Positions 1 through 8,886 of a stretch of DNA of 64,000 nucleotides are shown one piece after another. The first letter of the stretch is position 1. The number at the start of each line of letters is the position of its first letter. Position numbers and translations under genes: made by a program. The stretch is from positions 1 to 64,000 of the forward strand of contig JAIXLO010000138.1 in assembly GCA_026931325.1 (NCBI GenBank), written 5' to 3'. This DNA comes from Chitinophagales bacterium (lineage in GTDB: Bacteria; Bacteroidota; Bacteroidia; Chitinophagales; Chitinophagaceae). The notes beneath the pieces are model-generated. The model was given only the letters and a program-made list of their open reading frames with translations. It was not told where the DNA came from and made no database searches.

Positions 1-347
1 TTATAAACCATTGTATAGCCTGCAGTACTATAAGTTCCTTGTGCAAATGTTGTAATTGATGCAGGAATATTTTGCATATAAACTCTAAAACTACTAAATG
101 TTGTAACTGTACCAATTGCATTCACACTAAACTCAATTCTATTGATAGCTGTTGCTGCAGTAGTAAAATTATTTGAACCAATTTCAGAGTCAAAATAGAT
201 TGCTTCTGATGCTGCATAATTAGATGTTCCTGTTACAACGTTTCCACTTGTTCCATAAAGAGGAGCATCAATTGTTACAATTGTTTGTGCATTTGAAAAA
301 AATGAAAAACAAATGAGAGAACTAAATAGTAAGATAATTTTCTTCAT
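1..347 (-). CDS. N-terminal part of a secreted protein of unknown function (runs off the window)
   Basis: The frame opens with an ATG at 347-345 and stays open to the window edge, giving about 115 residues. The first 21 residues are a textbook signal peptide (MKKIILLFSSLICFSFFSNA, then QT), so the protein is exported. The mature part is rich in Thr, Ser, Asn and Gly (for example GTSGNVVTGTSNYAASEAIYF), typical of beta-rich extracellular Bacteroidota proteins, many of which end in a T9SS sorting domain; the C-terminus lies outside the window so this cannot be tested. It lies 60 nt downstream of the radical SAM gene on the same strand. I recognise no family. Confidence 0.7.
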   Translation of the reverse strand, partial: MKKIILLFSSLICFSFFSNAQTIVTIDAPLYGTSGNVVTGTSNYAASEAIYFDSEIGSNNFTTAATAINRIEFSVNAIGTVTTFSSFRVYMQNIPASITTFAQGTYSTAGYTMVY

Positions 348-407
348 GGCAGTAAAAGTTTAGTACCATAAATGTATTTACTTTAAATTAATTAAGCAAT
401 AAAATTA

Positions 408-1442
408 TCAACCTTTTTCCCAAACTCTTAATCCTTCACTACAATTTGCACAAATATCTATGTTCTTACGCCCTTTAGTTATTGCAGATCTGAATTGTTT
501 ATAGTTTTTATTATGCCAGATATCTTTAAAGTTCTGATTATTTAAATCTCCTAATTGATGTTTAGCATCTTTATCAAAACAGCAAGGAACAATTTTTCCA
601 TCCCAAGTAACAACATTTGCATGCCACAATCTCCAACAATGATTTGCCATACCATTTTTAATTTTTGCATTACCCTTTTTATCTTTTTTGTATCTACTAT
701 ATTTTTCTATTGTTGGAATTAATTTATTAGGGTCATTCTCATAATCATATACTTGAGCTGTTTTAAAACGAACCTGATCAACGCCTATTTCTTTTCCTAA
801 TTTTTTTACATCTTCAATTTGATGTTCATTGGGTCTTACAACTAAAAATTGAAAAATGATAAAAGGTGTTTTACTTTTTAATTCTTTTTTCCACTTTACA
901 ATATTCTTTGCACCTTGTAAAACTTTTTCTAACTTACCACCTCTTCTATATTGTTGATATACTTCTTGTGTTGTACCATCAATAGAAATAATTAATCTAT
1001 CCAAACCACTTTCAACAGTTTTCTTTGCTTTTTCTTCTGTCATAAAGTGTGCATTAGTACTGGTAGCTGTATAAATTCCTTTATCATGTGCATATTTTAC
1101 CATATCTAAAAAATTTGGATTCAAATATGGCTCTCCTTGAAAATAGAAAATTAGATAGATAAGATCTTTATAAATTTCATCAATAGTTTTTACAAAAAAA
1201 TCTTGTTTCAACATTCCTGTTGGTCGTGTAAATTGTCTTAAGCCACTTGGGCATTCAGGACAACGAAGATTGCAACTTGTTGTTGGCTCAAATGATATTG
1301 ACATTGGATAACCCCATTGTATGGGTTTACTTATTAGTTTAGTAAGCTGATAACTTGACAAAACTTTTAAAGCATTCCAAGCTCTACGAAAAGTAAGCTT
1401 TGATAAAAAATTTATTGAATCGTTATAATTAAAATAAGTCAT
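408..1442 (-). CDS. Radical SAM/SPASM domain protein
   Basis: 344 residues. The radical SAM cluster motif CxxxCxxC is visible as CNLRCPEC around residues 57-64 and should bind the [4Fe-4S] cluster that cleaves S-adenosylmethionine. The C-terminal region carries a SPASM-type cysteine set (CCFDKDAKHQLGDLNN, then ICANCSEG), which usually binds further Fe-S clusters. Substrates in this family range from peptides to sugars and lipids, and nothing here fixes the substrate. It is divergent from the glycosyltransferase gene at 1645, a common neighbourhood for SPASM enzymes in surface-polysaccharide regions, but that link is inference. The ATG start gives a normal length. Confidence 0.85.
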   Translation of the reverse strand: MTYFNYNDSINFLSKLTFRRAWNALKVLSSYQLTKLISKPIQWGYPMSISFEPTTSCNLRCPECPSGLRQFTRPTGMLKQDFFVKTIDEIYKDLIYLIFYFQGEPYLNPNFLDMVKYAHDKGIYTATSTNAHFMTEEKAKKTVESGLDRLIISIDGTTQEVYQQYRRGGKLEKVLQGAKNIVKWKKELKSKTPFIIFQFLVVRPNEHQIEDVKKLGKEIGVDQVRFKTAQVYDYENDPNKLIPTIEKYSRYKKDKKGNAKIKNGMANHCWRLWHANVVTWDGKIVPCCFDKDAKHQLGDLNNQNFKDIWHNKNYKQFRSAITKGRKNIDICANCSEGLRVWEKG

Positions 1443-1630
1443 AGTATGTGTGTAAAAATAAGTAAGTAGTTGAAGATATAACTAACAGAAATAATAAATT
1501 CCTTCTTTAGAAAACAAAAGCTATTGTATAAAGCAATTTATCTGATGTTGAATTTGGGAAATATTTTTACAAAACAACTTGTTTATAATTCTTCAAGATT
1601 TAAGAATAACCAAAGTAATAAAGCATATTA

Positions 1631-1638
1631 TATTTTTG
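1631..1638 (+). promoter_or_regulatory. Bacteroidota -7 promoter box (TATTTTTG)
   Basis: Matches TAnnTTTG exactly and ends 6 nt before the ATG at 1645. It lies inside the longer TTG-initiated frame, which argues for the ATG at 1645 as the true start. No clear -33 TTG is seen. Confidence 0.4.
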
Positions 1639-1644
1639 CCAACT

Positions 1645-2772
1645 ATGCGTATTGTTGTAAATACAAAATTGCTACAAGCTAATAATATAGCTCTTTACAG
1701 AATATATATTTATGAACTAATTCAAAAACTTATATCACAACATCAAGAACACGAATTTATTTTATTACTTGATGACGCATTTGAGCAAATAAATTTTACT
1801 TCAAAAAATATTATTCAACAAAAAATAAAACAGAAATCTAACAAAGCAATTTCAATACAATATTGGTACAATATTTCTTTACCATTAATTGAAAAAAAAT
1901 ATAAAGCAGATATAGTTCTTCATTTTAATAACAGATGTAGCTTAACTATAAAAACTCCTCAAATAGTTGTATTATATAACACATTGTTTTTAGAGCATCC
2001 ACAATTTTTAGTTTCATCTGAAAAAATATTTTATAAACTTTTACAAAAAAAAATTTTAGAAAAAGCAAATAGGATTATTACACTTAGTGAATATAGCAAA
2101 CAAGTAATACAAAATCATTATAAATTATCAAAAGATAAAATTTTTTCAATACCTTTTGGAGTGTTAGAAAACAATAAAAGGCTTTCTTATAAAGAACAAG
2201 AAAACATAAAACAACAATATACTGATGGTTGTGAATACTTTGTTTTTAGTGGCACAACAGAACCTTTAAATAATATTCTAACACTATTAAAAGCATTTTC
2301 AATTTTCAAAAAAAGATTGCATAGCAATATGAAATTGTTATTGTTAATACAACCTACAAAGTATGATATTGCAATTAAGGAAAAATTAAAAACATATAAA
2401 TACAGAGAAGATATTGTTTGGTTAGATAATGTTGATGAACCACAACAACAAGCAATTATTTCATCGGCTTATGCACTAATACTTACTTCTTATAAAGAAG
2501 AATATTCTGTAACAATTATTAATGCAATGCAAAATGGTATTCCTATAGCTTATAACAACACCAACTTTTTTTCAGAAATTACTAATGATGCAGCATTAAG
2601 CTTTGATACAAAAAATGAAAATGATATTGCACAACAAATGATGTTATTGTATAAAGATGAAAATTTAAGAAATCAATTAATTGAAAAAGGAATAAAACAA
2701 ACCAAACTTTTATCATGGAATAAAAGTGCTGAAAGTTTATGGAAAATAATAGAACAAAAAGCTAATAAATAA
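1645..2772 (+). CDS. Glycosyltransferase, GT4-like (GT-B fold)
   Basis: About 375 residues from the ATG start (MRIVVNTKLLQ). The frame could extend upstream to a TTG at 1579, but that extension covers the promoter box and lacks family character. The C-terminal half shows the GT-B donor-binding region: YFVFSGTTEPLNNILTLLKAF, then an ILTSYKEEYSVTIINAMQNGIPIAY stretch corresponding to the usual E-x7-E region of GT4 enzymes, with the first Glu in KEEYS and an Asn/Met-rich replacement at the second. It is probably a cytoplasmic enzyme adding a sugar to a lipid- or protein-linked glycan; acceptor and donor are unknown. It is divergent from the radical SAM gene and followed 35 nt later by gldC. Confidence 0.8.
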   Translation: MRIVVNTKLLQANNIALYRIYIYELIQKLISQHQEHEFILLLDDAFEQINFTSKNIIQQKIKQKSNKAISIQYWYNISLPLIEKKYKADIVLHFNNRCSLTIKTPQIVVLYNTLFLEHPQFLVSSEKIFYKLLQKKILEKANRIITLSEYSKQVIQNHYKLSKDKIFSIPFGVLENNKRLSYKEQENIKQQYTDGCEYFVFSGTTEPLNNILTLLKAFSIFKKRLHSNMKLLLLIQPTKYDIAIKEKLKTYKYREDIVWLDNVDEPQQQAIISSAYALILTSYKEEYSVTIINAMQNGIPIAYNNTNFFSEITNDAALSFDTKNENDIAQQMMLLYKDENLRNQLIEKGIKQTKLLSWNKSAESLWKIIEQKANK

Positions 2773-2778
2773 TAAGTT

Positions 2779-2786
2779 TACATTTG
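2779..2786 (+). promoter_or_regulatory. Putative -7 promoter box (TACATTTG) upstream of gldC
   Basis: Exact TAnnTTTG match 21 nt before the gldC ATG and just after the glycosyltransferase stop. No convincing -33 element; gldC could also be read through from upstream. Confidence 0.4.
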
Positions 2787-2807
2787 CAAATTAATTAAAA
2801 ATAAATT

Positions 2808-3155
2808 ATGCAAAAATCAACGATAACAATAGATGTTCATTTAGATGAAAATAAAATTCCTGAACAAATAAAATGGACAGCAGATAATAGTAGTGCACAA
2901 GTACCACAAAATGCAAAAGCAATGATGGTATCAATGTGGGATAGTGCAGAAAAAGCAGCATTAAGAATTGACCTTTGGGTAAAAGATATGATGGTAGATG
3001 AAATGTCTGATTTTTATTATCAGGCTTTTATGGGTATGGCTGATACTTATGAAAGAGCCACACACGATAAAGAATTAACTGAAGATATTAAAAAGTTTGC
3101 AAAAGAGTTTTATCAAAAATTTAGAGCTCAGCAATTAAAAGACAATAAAGCATAA
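2808..3155 (+). CDS. gldC: Gliding motility protein GldC
   Basis: 115 residues, the usual GldC length. The sequence follows the family closely: an N-terminal beta-rich ITIDVHLDENKIPEQIKWTAD, then AKAMMVSMWDSAEKAALRIDLWVKDM and VDEMSDFYYQAFMGMADTYERAT. GldC is a soluble, lipid-free accessory of the Bacteroidota gliding/T9SS machinery; in Flavobacterium johnsoniae its loss impairs but does not abolish gliding. No other gld or spr gene is in the window, so the presence of gliding itself is not shown. There is no signal peptide, consistent with a cytoplasmic protein. It is followed 60 nt later by a fabH-type gene. Confidence 0.9.
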   Translation: MQKSTITIDVHLDENKIPEQIKWTADNSSAQVPQNAKAMMVSMWDSAEKAALRIDLWVKDMMVDEMSDFYYQAFMGMADTYERATHDKELTEDIKKFAKEFYQKFRAQQLKDNKA

Positions 3156-3215
3156 ATGATTTTTGAACTTAATTGTAATTTTTAATTTACTTTGTCAAAA
3201 TAAAAACGATTTGCT

Positions 3216-4268
3216 ATGCTACGAAGTAAGATAAGTGGTATTGGAATGTATGTACCTGAAAATGTAGTTACCAATAAAGATTTAGAAAAATTAATGGATA
3301 CAAGTGATGAGTGGATACAGGAAAGAACAGGAATAAAAGAAAGAAGATTTGCTCATAGAACTAATGAAACTACAACAACTATGGGCGTTGAAGCTGCTAA
3401 AATTGCTATTGAAAGAGCAGGCATTACACCTCAAGATATTGACTTTATCATTTTTGCAACACTAAGCCCAGATTATTATTTTCCTGGTTGTGGCGTTTTG
3501 GTACAACGTGCTTTACAAATGAAAGAAATAGGAGCATTGGATATTCGTAATCAATGCAGTGGTTTTGTTTATGCTTTAAGTGTGGCTGATCAATTTATTA
3601 AAACAGGTATGTATAAAAATATTTTAGTCATAGGAAGTGAAAAGCATAGTTTTGGTTTAGACTTTACAACAAGAGGAAGAAATGTAAGTGTAATTTTTGG
3701 TGATGGAGCAGGAGCTGTTGTGCTTCAACCAACCACTAATAAACAAGAAGGAATTTTAAGCACACACTTACACAGCGATGGAGAAAGTGCAGAAATTTTA
3801 GCAATGTTCAATCCTGGTACACATGCTAATCATTGGGCTAATAAAAACTATGCAACTTTTAATAAAGCTGAAATTGGCGATATGTTTTTAAGCCATGACA
3901 TGATTAATAATGCAGAAATTTATCCTTTTATGGATGGACCAAGTGTGTTTAAAAAAGCTATTGTAAAATTTCCTGAAGTTATTGTTGAAGCATTAACTAA
4001 AAACGGTTATACAACAGAAGATTTACAATTATTAATTCCACATCAGGCTAATTTAAGAATAAGCCAATTTGTACAACAAAAACTTAAACTTTCAGATAAT
4101 CAAGTTTATAATAATATTCAAAAATATGGCAACACAACTGCTGCAAGTGTGCCAATTGCATTATGTGAAGCTTGGGAAAATGGAAAAGTAAAGAAAGGTG
4201 ATTTAGTTTGTTTAGCAGCATTTGGCAGTGGTTTTACTTGGGCAAGTGCTTTGATTAAATGGGCTTAA
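3216..4268 (+). CDS. fabH: 3-oxoacyl-ACP synthase III (FabH-type ketosynthase)
   Basis: 350 residues with the full KAS III catalytic triad: Cys114 in DIRNQCSGF, His276 in LIPHQANLR and Asn306 in KYGNTTAAS. The family condenses an acyl-CoA primer with malonyl-ACP to start fatty-acid synthesis, or in specialised paralogues starts other acyl chains. The cysteine context RNQCSGF differs from the AACAGF of enterobacterial FabH and is the version common in Bacteroidota paralogues, so this may be a second, specialised KAS III. No fab or plsX partner is adjacent. It stands between gldC and a small secreted protein. Family assignment is firm; the exact role is not. Confidence 0.88.
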   Translation: MLRSKISGIGMYVPENVVTNKDLEKLMDTSDEWIQERTGIKERRFAHRTNETTTTMGVEAAKIAIERAGITPQDIDFIIFATLSPDYYFPGCGVLVQRALQMKEIGALDIRNQCSGFVYALSVADQFIKTGMYKNILVIGSEKHSFGLDFTTRGRNVSVIFGDGAGAVVLQPTTNKQEGILSTHLHSDGESAEILAMFNPGTHANHWANKNYATFNKAEIGDMFLSHDMINNAEIYPFMDGPSVFKKAIVKFPEVIVEALTKNGYTTEDLQLLIPHQANLRISQFVQQKLKLSDNQVYNNIQKYGNTTAASVPIALCEAWENGKVKKGDLVCLAAFGSGFTWASALIKWA

Positions 4269-4312
4269 AAAAAATTACTAAAACATAATCTTTTAACTAA
4301 ATTATACTCGTT

Positions 4313-4741
4313 ATGAAATACTTTCTATTAGGCTTAACAGTACTTTTAGTAAATTCATTAATTGCACAAGAGGATTTTGTACCACTACAAATTTCTGCTC
4401 AAGGAAATACTATAAGAGCAAATTATATTTCAAACGAAGCTGTTGATACTTTATTTTTAAAAATGAACAAAAAAGAAACAGGGAAATTAGTGATATTGAA
4501 TGTAAATGTAAAAGCAGAAGATGACATTAAAAGAGATTATTTTATTACAAATGAAAAAGATAATCAGCCACTAAAACTAATGTTTTTAAGTAGAGTAGTA
4601 GGTATTTCAAATATTTCATTAAAGCAAATTTTTAATCAAGTGGTGAAAGGAGATGTTTATAATCTTTACACTTCTGTTCTTTCAGTAGAAGATAATAGTA
4701 AAGTTCAAAATATATTATTGTGTAAAATAGTAATTAGATAA
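4313..4741 (+). CDS. Small secreted protein of unknown function
   Basis: 142 residues starting with a clear signal peptide (MKYFLLGLTVLLVNSLIAQ, cleaved about residue 19-20). The mature part is predicted mostly beta (ISAQGNTIRANYIS, KLVILNVNVKAEDD, LLCKIVIR) and has no recognised catalytic motif; one Cys is near the C-terminus. It lies 44 nt after the ketosynthase gene and 47 nt before the lipid kinase gene on the same strand, so co-transcription is plausible. I recognise no named family. Confidence 0.7.
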   Translation: MKYFLLGLTVLLVNSLIAQEDFVPLQISAQGNTIRANYISNEAVDTLFLKMNKKETGKLVILNVNVKAEDDIKRDYFITNEKDNQPLKLMFLSRVVGISNISLKQIFNQVVKGDVYNLYTSVLSVEDNSKVQNILLCKIVIR

Positions 4742-4788
4742 AATGTTTAGTGAAAAAAGAAAAATTTTAATCGTCTAAAAACTATTGC

Positions 4789-5688
4789 ATGAAAAGGAAG
4801 TTGATATATCTTATTAATCCAATTTCTGGTACAGGAAAAAAAGAACCCTTGAAGAAGTTAATTGAAAAAGAAACTTCTGAGCAAAATATTCCTTTTGAAA
4901 TTATTTATACTAATGCTGCTGCCAATTATAATTTTTTAAAAGAAAAAATTACTAATGAAAATTTTACTGATGTAATTATGGTTGGTGGCGATGGTACTAT
5001 TAATCAAATAGTAAGTAGTTTAAGAAATATGCCTTTAAAGTTTGGAATTATTCCTGTTGGTAGTGGAAATGGTTTAGCTGGTGCTGCACAAATTCCAATG
5101 AAACCAAAAGATGCCTTACAACTTATTTTTAAAGGAACTTCAAAAAAGGTAGATGCTTTTTTAATAAATAATCAATTTTCTTGTATGCTTAGTGGTGTTG
5201 GGTTTGATGCAAAAATTGCGTATGATTTTAGCACAAAAGCAAGTAGAGGTTTGCTTACTTATACTACACAAAGTTTGTTTCATTTTTTCAAAGCACAGCC
5301 TTATCAGTTTGAAGTAACTATTGATAATTTTTCATTTTTTACAGATGCATTTTTTATCAGTATTGCTAATAGTAATCAGTTTGGAAATAATTTAACTATT
5401 GCACCGCAAGCAAGTTTAAATGATGGCTTGTTGGATATTGTTATTGTTCAAAAAATGAATAAAGCAAAATTGCCTTTTGCTATTTTAAAACAAATTAGAG
5501 GTAATAATAAATTACAACAAATAGTAGATGATGTAACCAAAAAAAACATTTTATATTTTCAAACGCCATCAATAAAAATAAAAAATTTAAAACATGCTCC
5601 TTTTCATATTGATGGAGAGCCTAAAGAAACTTATGATGAATTTGAAGCTGAAATAATTAAAGATTGTTTTGATTTAATTCAACCATAA
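4789..5688 (+). CDS. Diacylglycerol/lipid kinase family protein (YegS/DgkB-like)
   Basis: 299 residues. The nucleotide-binding signature GGDGTINQI appears around residue 66, with INPISGTGKK at the N-terminus and PVGSGNGLAGA around 88, the three hallmark segments of the DAGK catalytic domain (LCB5/YegS superfamily). The C-terminal domain contains the usual DGLLDIVIV and a late HIDGEP motif. Members phosphorylate diacylglycerol, undecaprenol, sphingoid bases or related lipids at the inner membrane face. Bacteroidota often make sphingolipids, so a sphingoid or ceramide kinase is possible, but the sequence does not decide. It is the last gene of the plus-strand run before a strong terminator. Confidence 0.85.
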   Translation: MKRKLIYLINPISGTGKKEPLKKLIEKETSEQNIPFEIIYTNAAANYNFLKEKITNENFTDVIMVGGDGTINQIVSSLRNMPLKFGIIPVGSGNGLAGAAQIPMKPKDALQLIFKGTSKKVDAFLINNQFSCMLSGVGFDAKIAYDFSTKASRGLLTYTTQSLFHFFKAQPYQFEVTIDNFSFFTDAFFISIANSNQFGNNLTIAPQASLNDGLLDIVIVQKMNKAKLPFAILKQIRGNNKLQQIVDDVTKKNILYFQTPSIKIKNLKHAPFHIDGEPKETYDEFEAEIIKDCFDLIQP

Positions 5689-5697
5689 TTATTAAAA

Positions 5698-5720
5698 AAG
5701 CCTCCCAACTGGAAGGCCTT
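5698..5720. terminator. Bidirectional intrinsic terminator between convergent genes
   Basis: An AAGCCTCC arm and a GGAAGGCCTT arm enclose the loop CAACT (8 bp with two bulged bases). It is flanked by an A run on the left and a T-rich run on the right, so it can stop transcription from the lipid kinase gene (plus) and from the beta-helix gene (minus). Confidence 0.8.
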
Positions 5721-5725
5721 AATTT

Positions 5726-7516
5726 TTATTTTATCATTAATTTTTCTGTTGCTTCTTCCCCTTTATCATTTATTACTTTTAAAATATAATTTCCTGTAGT
5801 TAATGAATGTACGTGTATGATGTTATGATCATTTTGTACTGGTACATTCAACATTAATCTGCCATTCATATCTATTACTTGAATAGTTCTTGCATTTTTA
5901 CTTTCAACTAATACATAATCTTTTGCAGGATTAGGATAAAAATTAATAGCTACTTTTTTATTTACGTAAATAAGTTTTGTGTTGCTATAAGTTTTTGAAC
6001 CATCTCTGTCAACAATTTCAAGTCTGTAATAAAATTTATTATTTTCTAAATTTATTTTATCAATATAATTATAACTGATTAATTGCTGACTATTCCCTTT
6101 TGCTTTAAGTGTTCCAACTGTATTAAATTCTGTACCATTATTACTTCTTTGAATATTAAACAAAGAAGTATTTTCTTCTGTTGATGTTTGCCAAGAAAGT
6201 AAAACTTCATTTTCCTTTAAAGTAGCATTGAAATTTTTTAAAGTAACTGGTAAGCTTGATGCAGTAAGAATTGGAATATAATTTACCGTACCTAAAGTAT
6301 TTTGGTCTAGATTATGAAAAATTTTAGTTTCAACAATACTTACTTCATCAGTATTCCAATAATTGTTTTGTGCATCAACATCATCAGGTGAATTATTGTA
6401 TAAATCTATTCCTGGTGTTGTTGTATTGGTATTATTGATGAATTGATTTTTACCATTGTCTGATGTATCAGAGTTAGTAATATTACCAATATTTGGTCTT
6501 GACCTTTGTTGTATAGTTATACCCCAAAGATTTGCTCTTATAATATTTCCTGTAACAGTTGTAAATTGTCCTACACTGCTTGCACTGCCTCCAGTAAATG
6601 AAATACCACTTCCACCAAGAGCAGGATTATTTTGAATGTTGTTGCTATCAATAACATTATAACTTATCAAAGCATGAATATTATTAGCACCATTTAATGT
6701 AATACCATAACGATTATTTCTAATTAAATTTCCTGAAATAACAGCATACACTTCTCCTATTGGCAGAAAACCAATTCCACCACCTTGTATTCCTCCAGCA
6801 TTAATAATTTGATTGTTAATAATTTTTACTGTGTCAGAACCACCATTACTTGTTGCACCTAAATTTATTTGAGGTACATTTTGGTTGTAAGTATTATTCC
6901 CATTAAAAATAGAGTTATAAATTTTTGGTGCATTACTAATATTTGCACCTCCTTGAATAGCTGCTCTTCTATTATTTAAAAACTGGCAATTATTAATTAT
7001 TGGGTTTGCTCTAAATAAAGACATTGCTCCATTACCAAATGAAGTACTTGTACCTACATTATTATATTGAAAAGTACAATATTCAAATGTTGGATCACAA
7101 TCGGATAATTTAAATGAAACTGCATATTCAAAAGTCATGTTTTTGAAATAGGCATTAGTACTACTGCTATCAAGTCTTACTCCTAAAAAGCCATCATTCT
7201 TACTTTGAGCAGTAAATAAAATGTTGTTAGTTGGATTTATATAAACTGTTGCATAATTAATCCATAAATAAGTGTTAGGTGCAAATTTTACTGTAGCATC
7301 ATTCACCAAATAAAGTGTATCAAACTTTTTTATTTCAATAGTATCATTAATATAATATTCTCCACCAACAAATGTAACAGCACCTGAAGAGTTTGTCACC
7401 AAGTCATCTAATGTATATTTTACACCAGTACCAGCACTTTGCCATTTTACTGCTGAAACATTACTTATTATTAAGAAAAATGAAAATGCAGTTAGAAATA
7501 GTTTTTTGATATACAT
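5726..7516 (-). CDS. Secreted right-handed beta-helix protein with T9SS C-terminal sorting domain
   Basis: About 596 residues from the chosen ATG at 7516-7514, which starts a proper signal peptide (MYIKKLFLTAFSFFLIISNVSA). A longer frame to 7594 exists but would include the -7 promoter box at 7535-7542, so it is rejected. Residues of about 70-400 are parallel-beta-helix repeats (many N-x-I/F-x-x-N rungs such as IINNQIINAGG, ISGNLIRNNRYGI, VTGNIIRANLWGI), the fold of polysaccharide lyases and adhesins. A fibronectin-like segment (VTLKNFNATLKENEVLLSWQTSTEEN) precedes the last ~75 residues, a type A sorting domain (NFYPNPAKDYVLV to YILKVINDKGE). Export through T9SS to the cell surface or medium is expected; the enzymatic role is unknown. 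Confidence 0.87.
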   Translation of the reverse strand: MYIKKLFLTAFSFFLIISNVSAVKWQSAGTGVKYTLDDLVTNSSGAVTFVGGEYYINDTIEIKKFDTLYLVNDATVKFAPNTYLWINYATVYINPTNNILFTAQSKNDGFLGVRLDSSSTNAYFKNMTFEYAVSFKLSDCDPTFEYCTFQYNNVGTSTSFGNGAMSLFRANPIINNCQFLNNRRAAIQGGANISNAPKIYNSIFNGNNTYNQNVPQINLGATSNGGSDTVKIINNQIINAGGIQGGGIGFLPIGEVYAVISGNLIRNNRYGITLNGANNIHALISYNVIDSNNIQNNPALGGSGISFTGGSASSVGQFTTVTGNIIRANLWGITIQQRSRPNIGNITNSDTSDNGKNQFINNTNTTTPGIDLYNNSPDDVDAQNNYWNTDEVSIVETKIFHNLDQNTLGTVNYIPILTASSLPVTLKNFNATLKENEVLLSWQTSTEENTSLFNIQRSNNGTEFNTVGTLKAKGNSQQLISYNYIDKINLENNKFYYRLEIVDRDGSKTYSNTKLIYVNKKVAINFYPNPAKDYVLVESKNARTIQVIDMNGRLMLNVPVQNDHNIIHVHSLTTGNYILKVINDKGEEATEKLMIK

Positions 7517-7534
7517 AAAATAAACGTTTAGAAA

Positions 7535-7542
7535 CAAAGATA
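7535..7542 (-). promoter_or_regulatory. -7 promoter box (TATCTTTG) for the beta-helix gene
   Basis: Exact TAnnTTTG match on the minus strand, 18 nt upstream of the ATG at 7516. It fixes the start codon by excluding the longer frame. Confidence 0.5.
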
Positions 7543-7600
7543 AAATTTTATGACGAATAAATAAAAATAGAATACTTAATATAAATAGTAGCATTTAAAA

Positions 7601-8797
7601 CTATACTCCAACAATTAATTTGTTTTGAATAATATGATAAAGCTTTATAGTTAGTGCATGAAACAACATTTTGCCATTTGCATTTCTTTCTATGTGATAA
7701 GAGGCTTTATCAATTTCTTCAATAATTGCATGCATTTGACTTACAGTAGCAATTTTATTTAAGCGTTGTGCAAAATCTTTTTCATTGTCAGATAAAGCAA
7801 TATTATCTGTTCCTAAAACTTTTATTCTTATTGCTTGTTCAATAATATGATTAAAATATCGTAGTAATTGTTTTTGTTTTTCTCTTCCTAATTTACTTAT
7901 CTCATCAATCCATTTTACTTGTTCTGGCAACATTCTTCTTACAATATATTTTAACCAGTCTTTTAAATAAGATTGCCAGTCTTCATCTGCATGTTGTAAT
8001 AAATGCAGAGCTTCTCTATAATTTCCTTCTGTAATAGCAGCTAATTGTTTAGCAGTTTCTGGTGAAGTTCCTGCTCTTGTAATCAAAGCTTCTTCAATTT
8101 CTTTATCTGTTGGGTTGGCAACTTTTATTAATTGACATCTGCTTAATATAGTTGGTAAAATTTGTTCTTCACTTTCTGCTACAAAAATAAATAGTGTATT
8201 TGCTGGAGGTTCTTCTATCAATTTCAAAAGTTTATTTCCTTCTCTACCCAAATATTCAGGCATCCACATTACTAAAACTTTATACTCCGATTCAAAACTT
8301 TTTAAGTTTAGTTTTTTAATGATTTCTAAACATTCTTCAGCACTAATATTTCCTTGTTTATTTTCTACATTAATATTTTGTAGCCAATCATATACATTAC
8401 CATAAGGATATTGTTGAATAAACTCTCTCCATTCATTTATAAAATCGGCACTGATTGGTTTTCCTTTATCTTTTTTTGAAATAACAGGAAAAGAAAAATG
8501 CAAATCAGGATGAATTAATTGATTTGCTTTTATATAACCTTCTGTTGTTTCAATTTCATTAGGAGGAACAAAAGAAACACTGCTTCCCATAGCACTCATA
8601 CCTCCAAACAAATCTTCTACAACTGGTGCTGTTGTAGGCTGACAAATAACAAATTGTGCAAAAGCCAATGCAAGAGGCAATGCCCCACTTCCTTCTTTTC
8701 CTAAAAAAAGAAGTGCATGTGATAAACGGTTTTGCTGCACCATTTCTGTTAGGTGTTGCTTTACTGCATCATTTCCTATTATATCTTTAAACAACAT
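7601..8797 (-). CDS. holB: DNA polymerase III delta' subunit (clamp loader)
   Basis: About 398 residues from the ATG at 8797 (MLFKDIIGNDAVKQHL); the extra 19 codons upstream overlap the promoter box and are rejected. The AAA+ clamp-loader features are clear: DIIGN start, a degenerate P-loop GKEGSGALPLA as expected for the non-hydrolysing delta', the stretch KLLKLIEEPPANTLFIFV, and the sensor-1-like ILPTILSRCQ. The small zinc-binding loop usually found after the first helices (four cysteines) is not visible: in its place is an acidic/Gly/Pro segment (about residues 57-93) with no Cys. The subunit helps load the beta clamp during replication. The next gene downstream, the beta-helix gene, has its own promoter. 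Confidence 0.85.
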   Translation of the reverse strand: MLFKDIIGNDAVKQHLTEMVQQNRLSHALLFLGKEGSGALPLALAFAQFVICQPTTAPVVEDLFGGMSAMGSSVSFVPPNEIETTEGYIKANQLIHPDLHFSFPVISKKDKGKPISADFINEWREFIQQYPYGNVYDWLQNINVENKQGNISAEECLEIIKKLNLKSFESEYKVLVMWMPEYLGREGNKLLKLIEEPPANTLFIFVAESEEQILPTILSRCQLIKVANPTDKEIEEALITRAGTSPETAKQLAAITEGNYREALHLLQHADEDWQSYLKDWLKYIVRRMLPEQVKWIDEISKLGREKQKQLLRYFNHIIEQAIRIKVLGTDNIALSDNEKDFAQRLNKIATVSQMHAIIEEIDKASYHIERNANGKMLFHALTIKLYHIIQNKLIVGV

Positions 8798-8804
8798 AGG
8801 GCAA

Positions 8805-8812
8805 CGAAGATA
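8805..8812 (-). promoter_or_regulatory. -7 promoter box (TATCTTCG) for holB
   Basis: A common variant of TAnnTTTG, 7 nt before the holB ATG on the minus strand, predicting an almost leaderless mRNA. Confidence 0.45.
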
Positions 8813-8831
8813 AGTATTGAAAAAATGAAAT

Positions 8832-8859
8832 AAAAAAAGCGATGCACAATACATCGCTT
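8832..8859 (-). terminator. Intrinsic terminator after the DUF3098 gene
   Basis: Read on the minus strand: a perfect 8-bp stem AAGCGATG / CATCGCTT with a 7-nt loop, followed directly by a run of seven T. It lies 28 nt past the stop of the DUF3098 gene and just before the holB promoter, separating the two units. Confidence 0.85.
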
Positions 8860-8886
8860 AAATAGTTTATTAAATTTATTTTTCTA

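Noticed and set aside
1579..1644. N-terminal extension of the glycosyltransferase from a TTG codon
   Set aside because: The extension contains the -7 promoter box TATTTTTG; the ATG at 1645 begins the conserved region.
7517..7594. Earlier start for the beta-helix protein
   Set aside because: It covers a perfect TATCTTTG box and would put a second hydrophobic stretch in front of a good signal peptide.
8519..8704. Open frame of 61 codons on the plus strand inside holB
   Set aside because: Antisense shadow of holB with no family resemblance or start signals.
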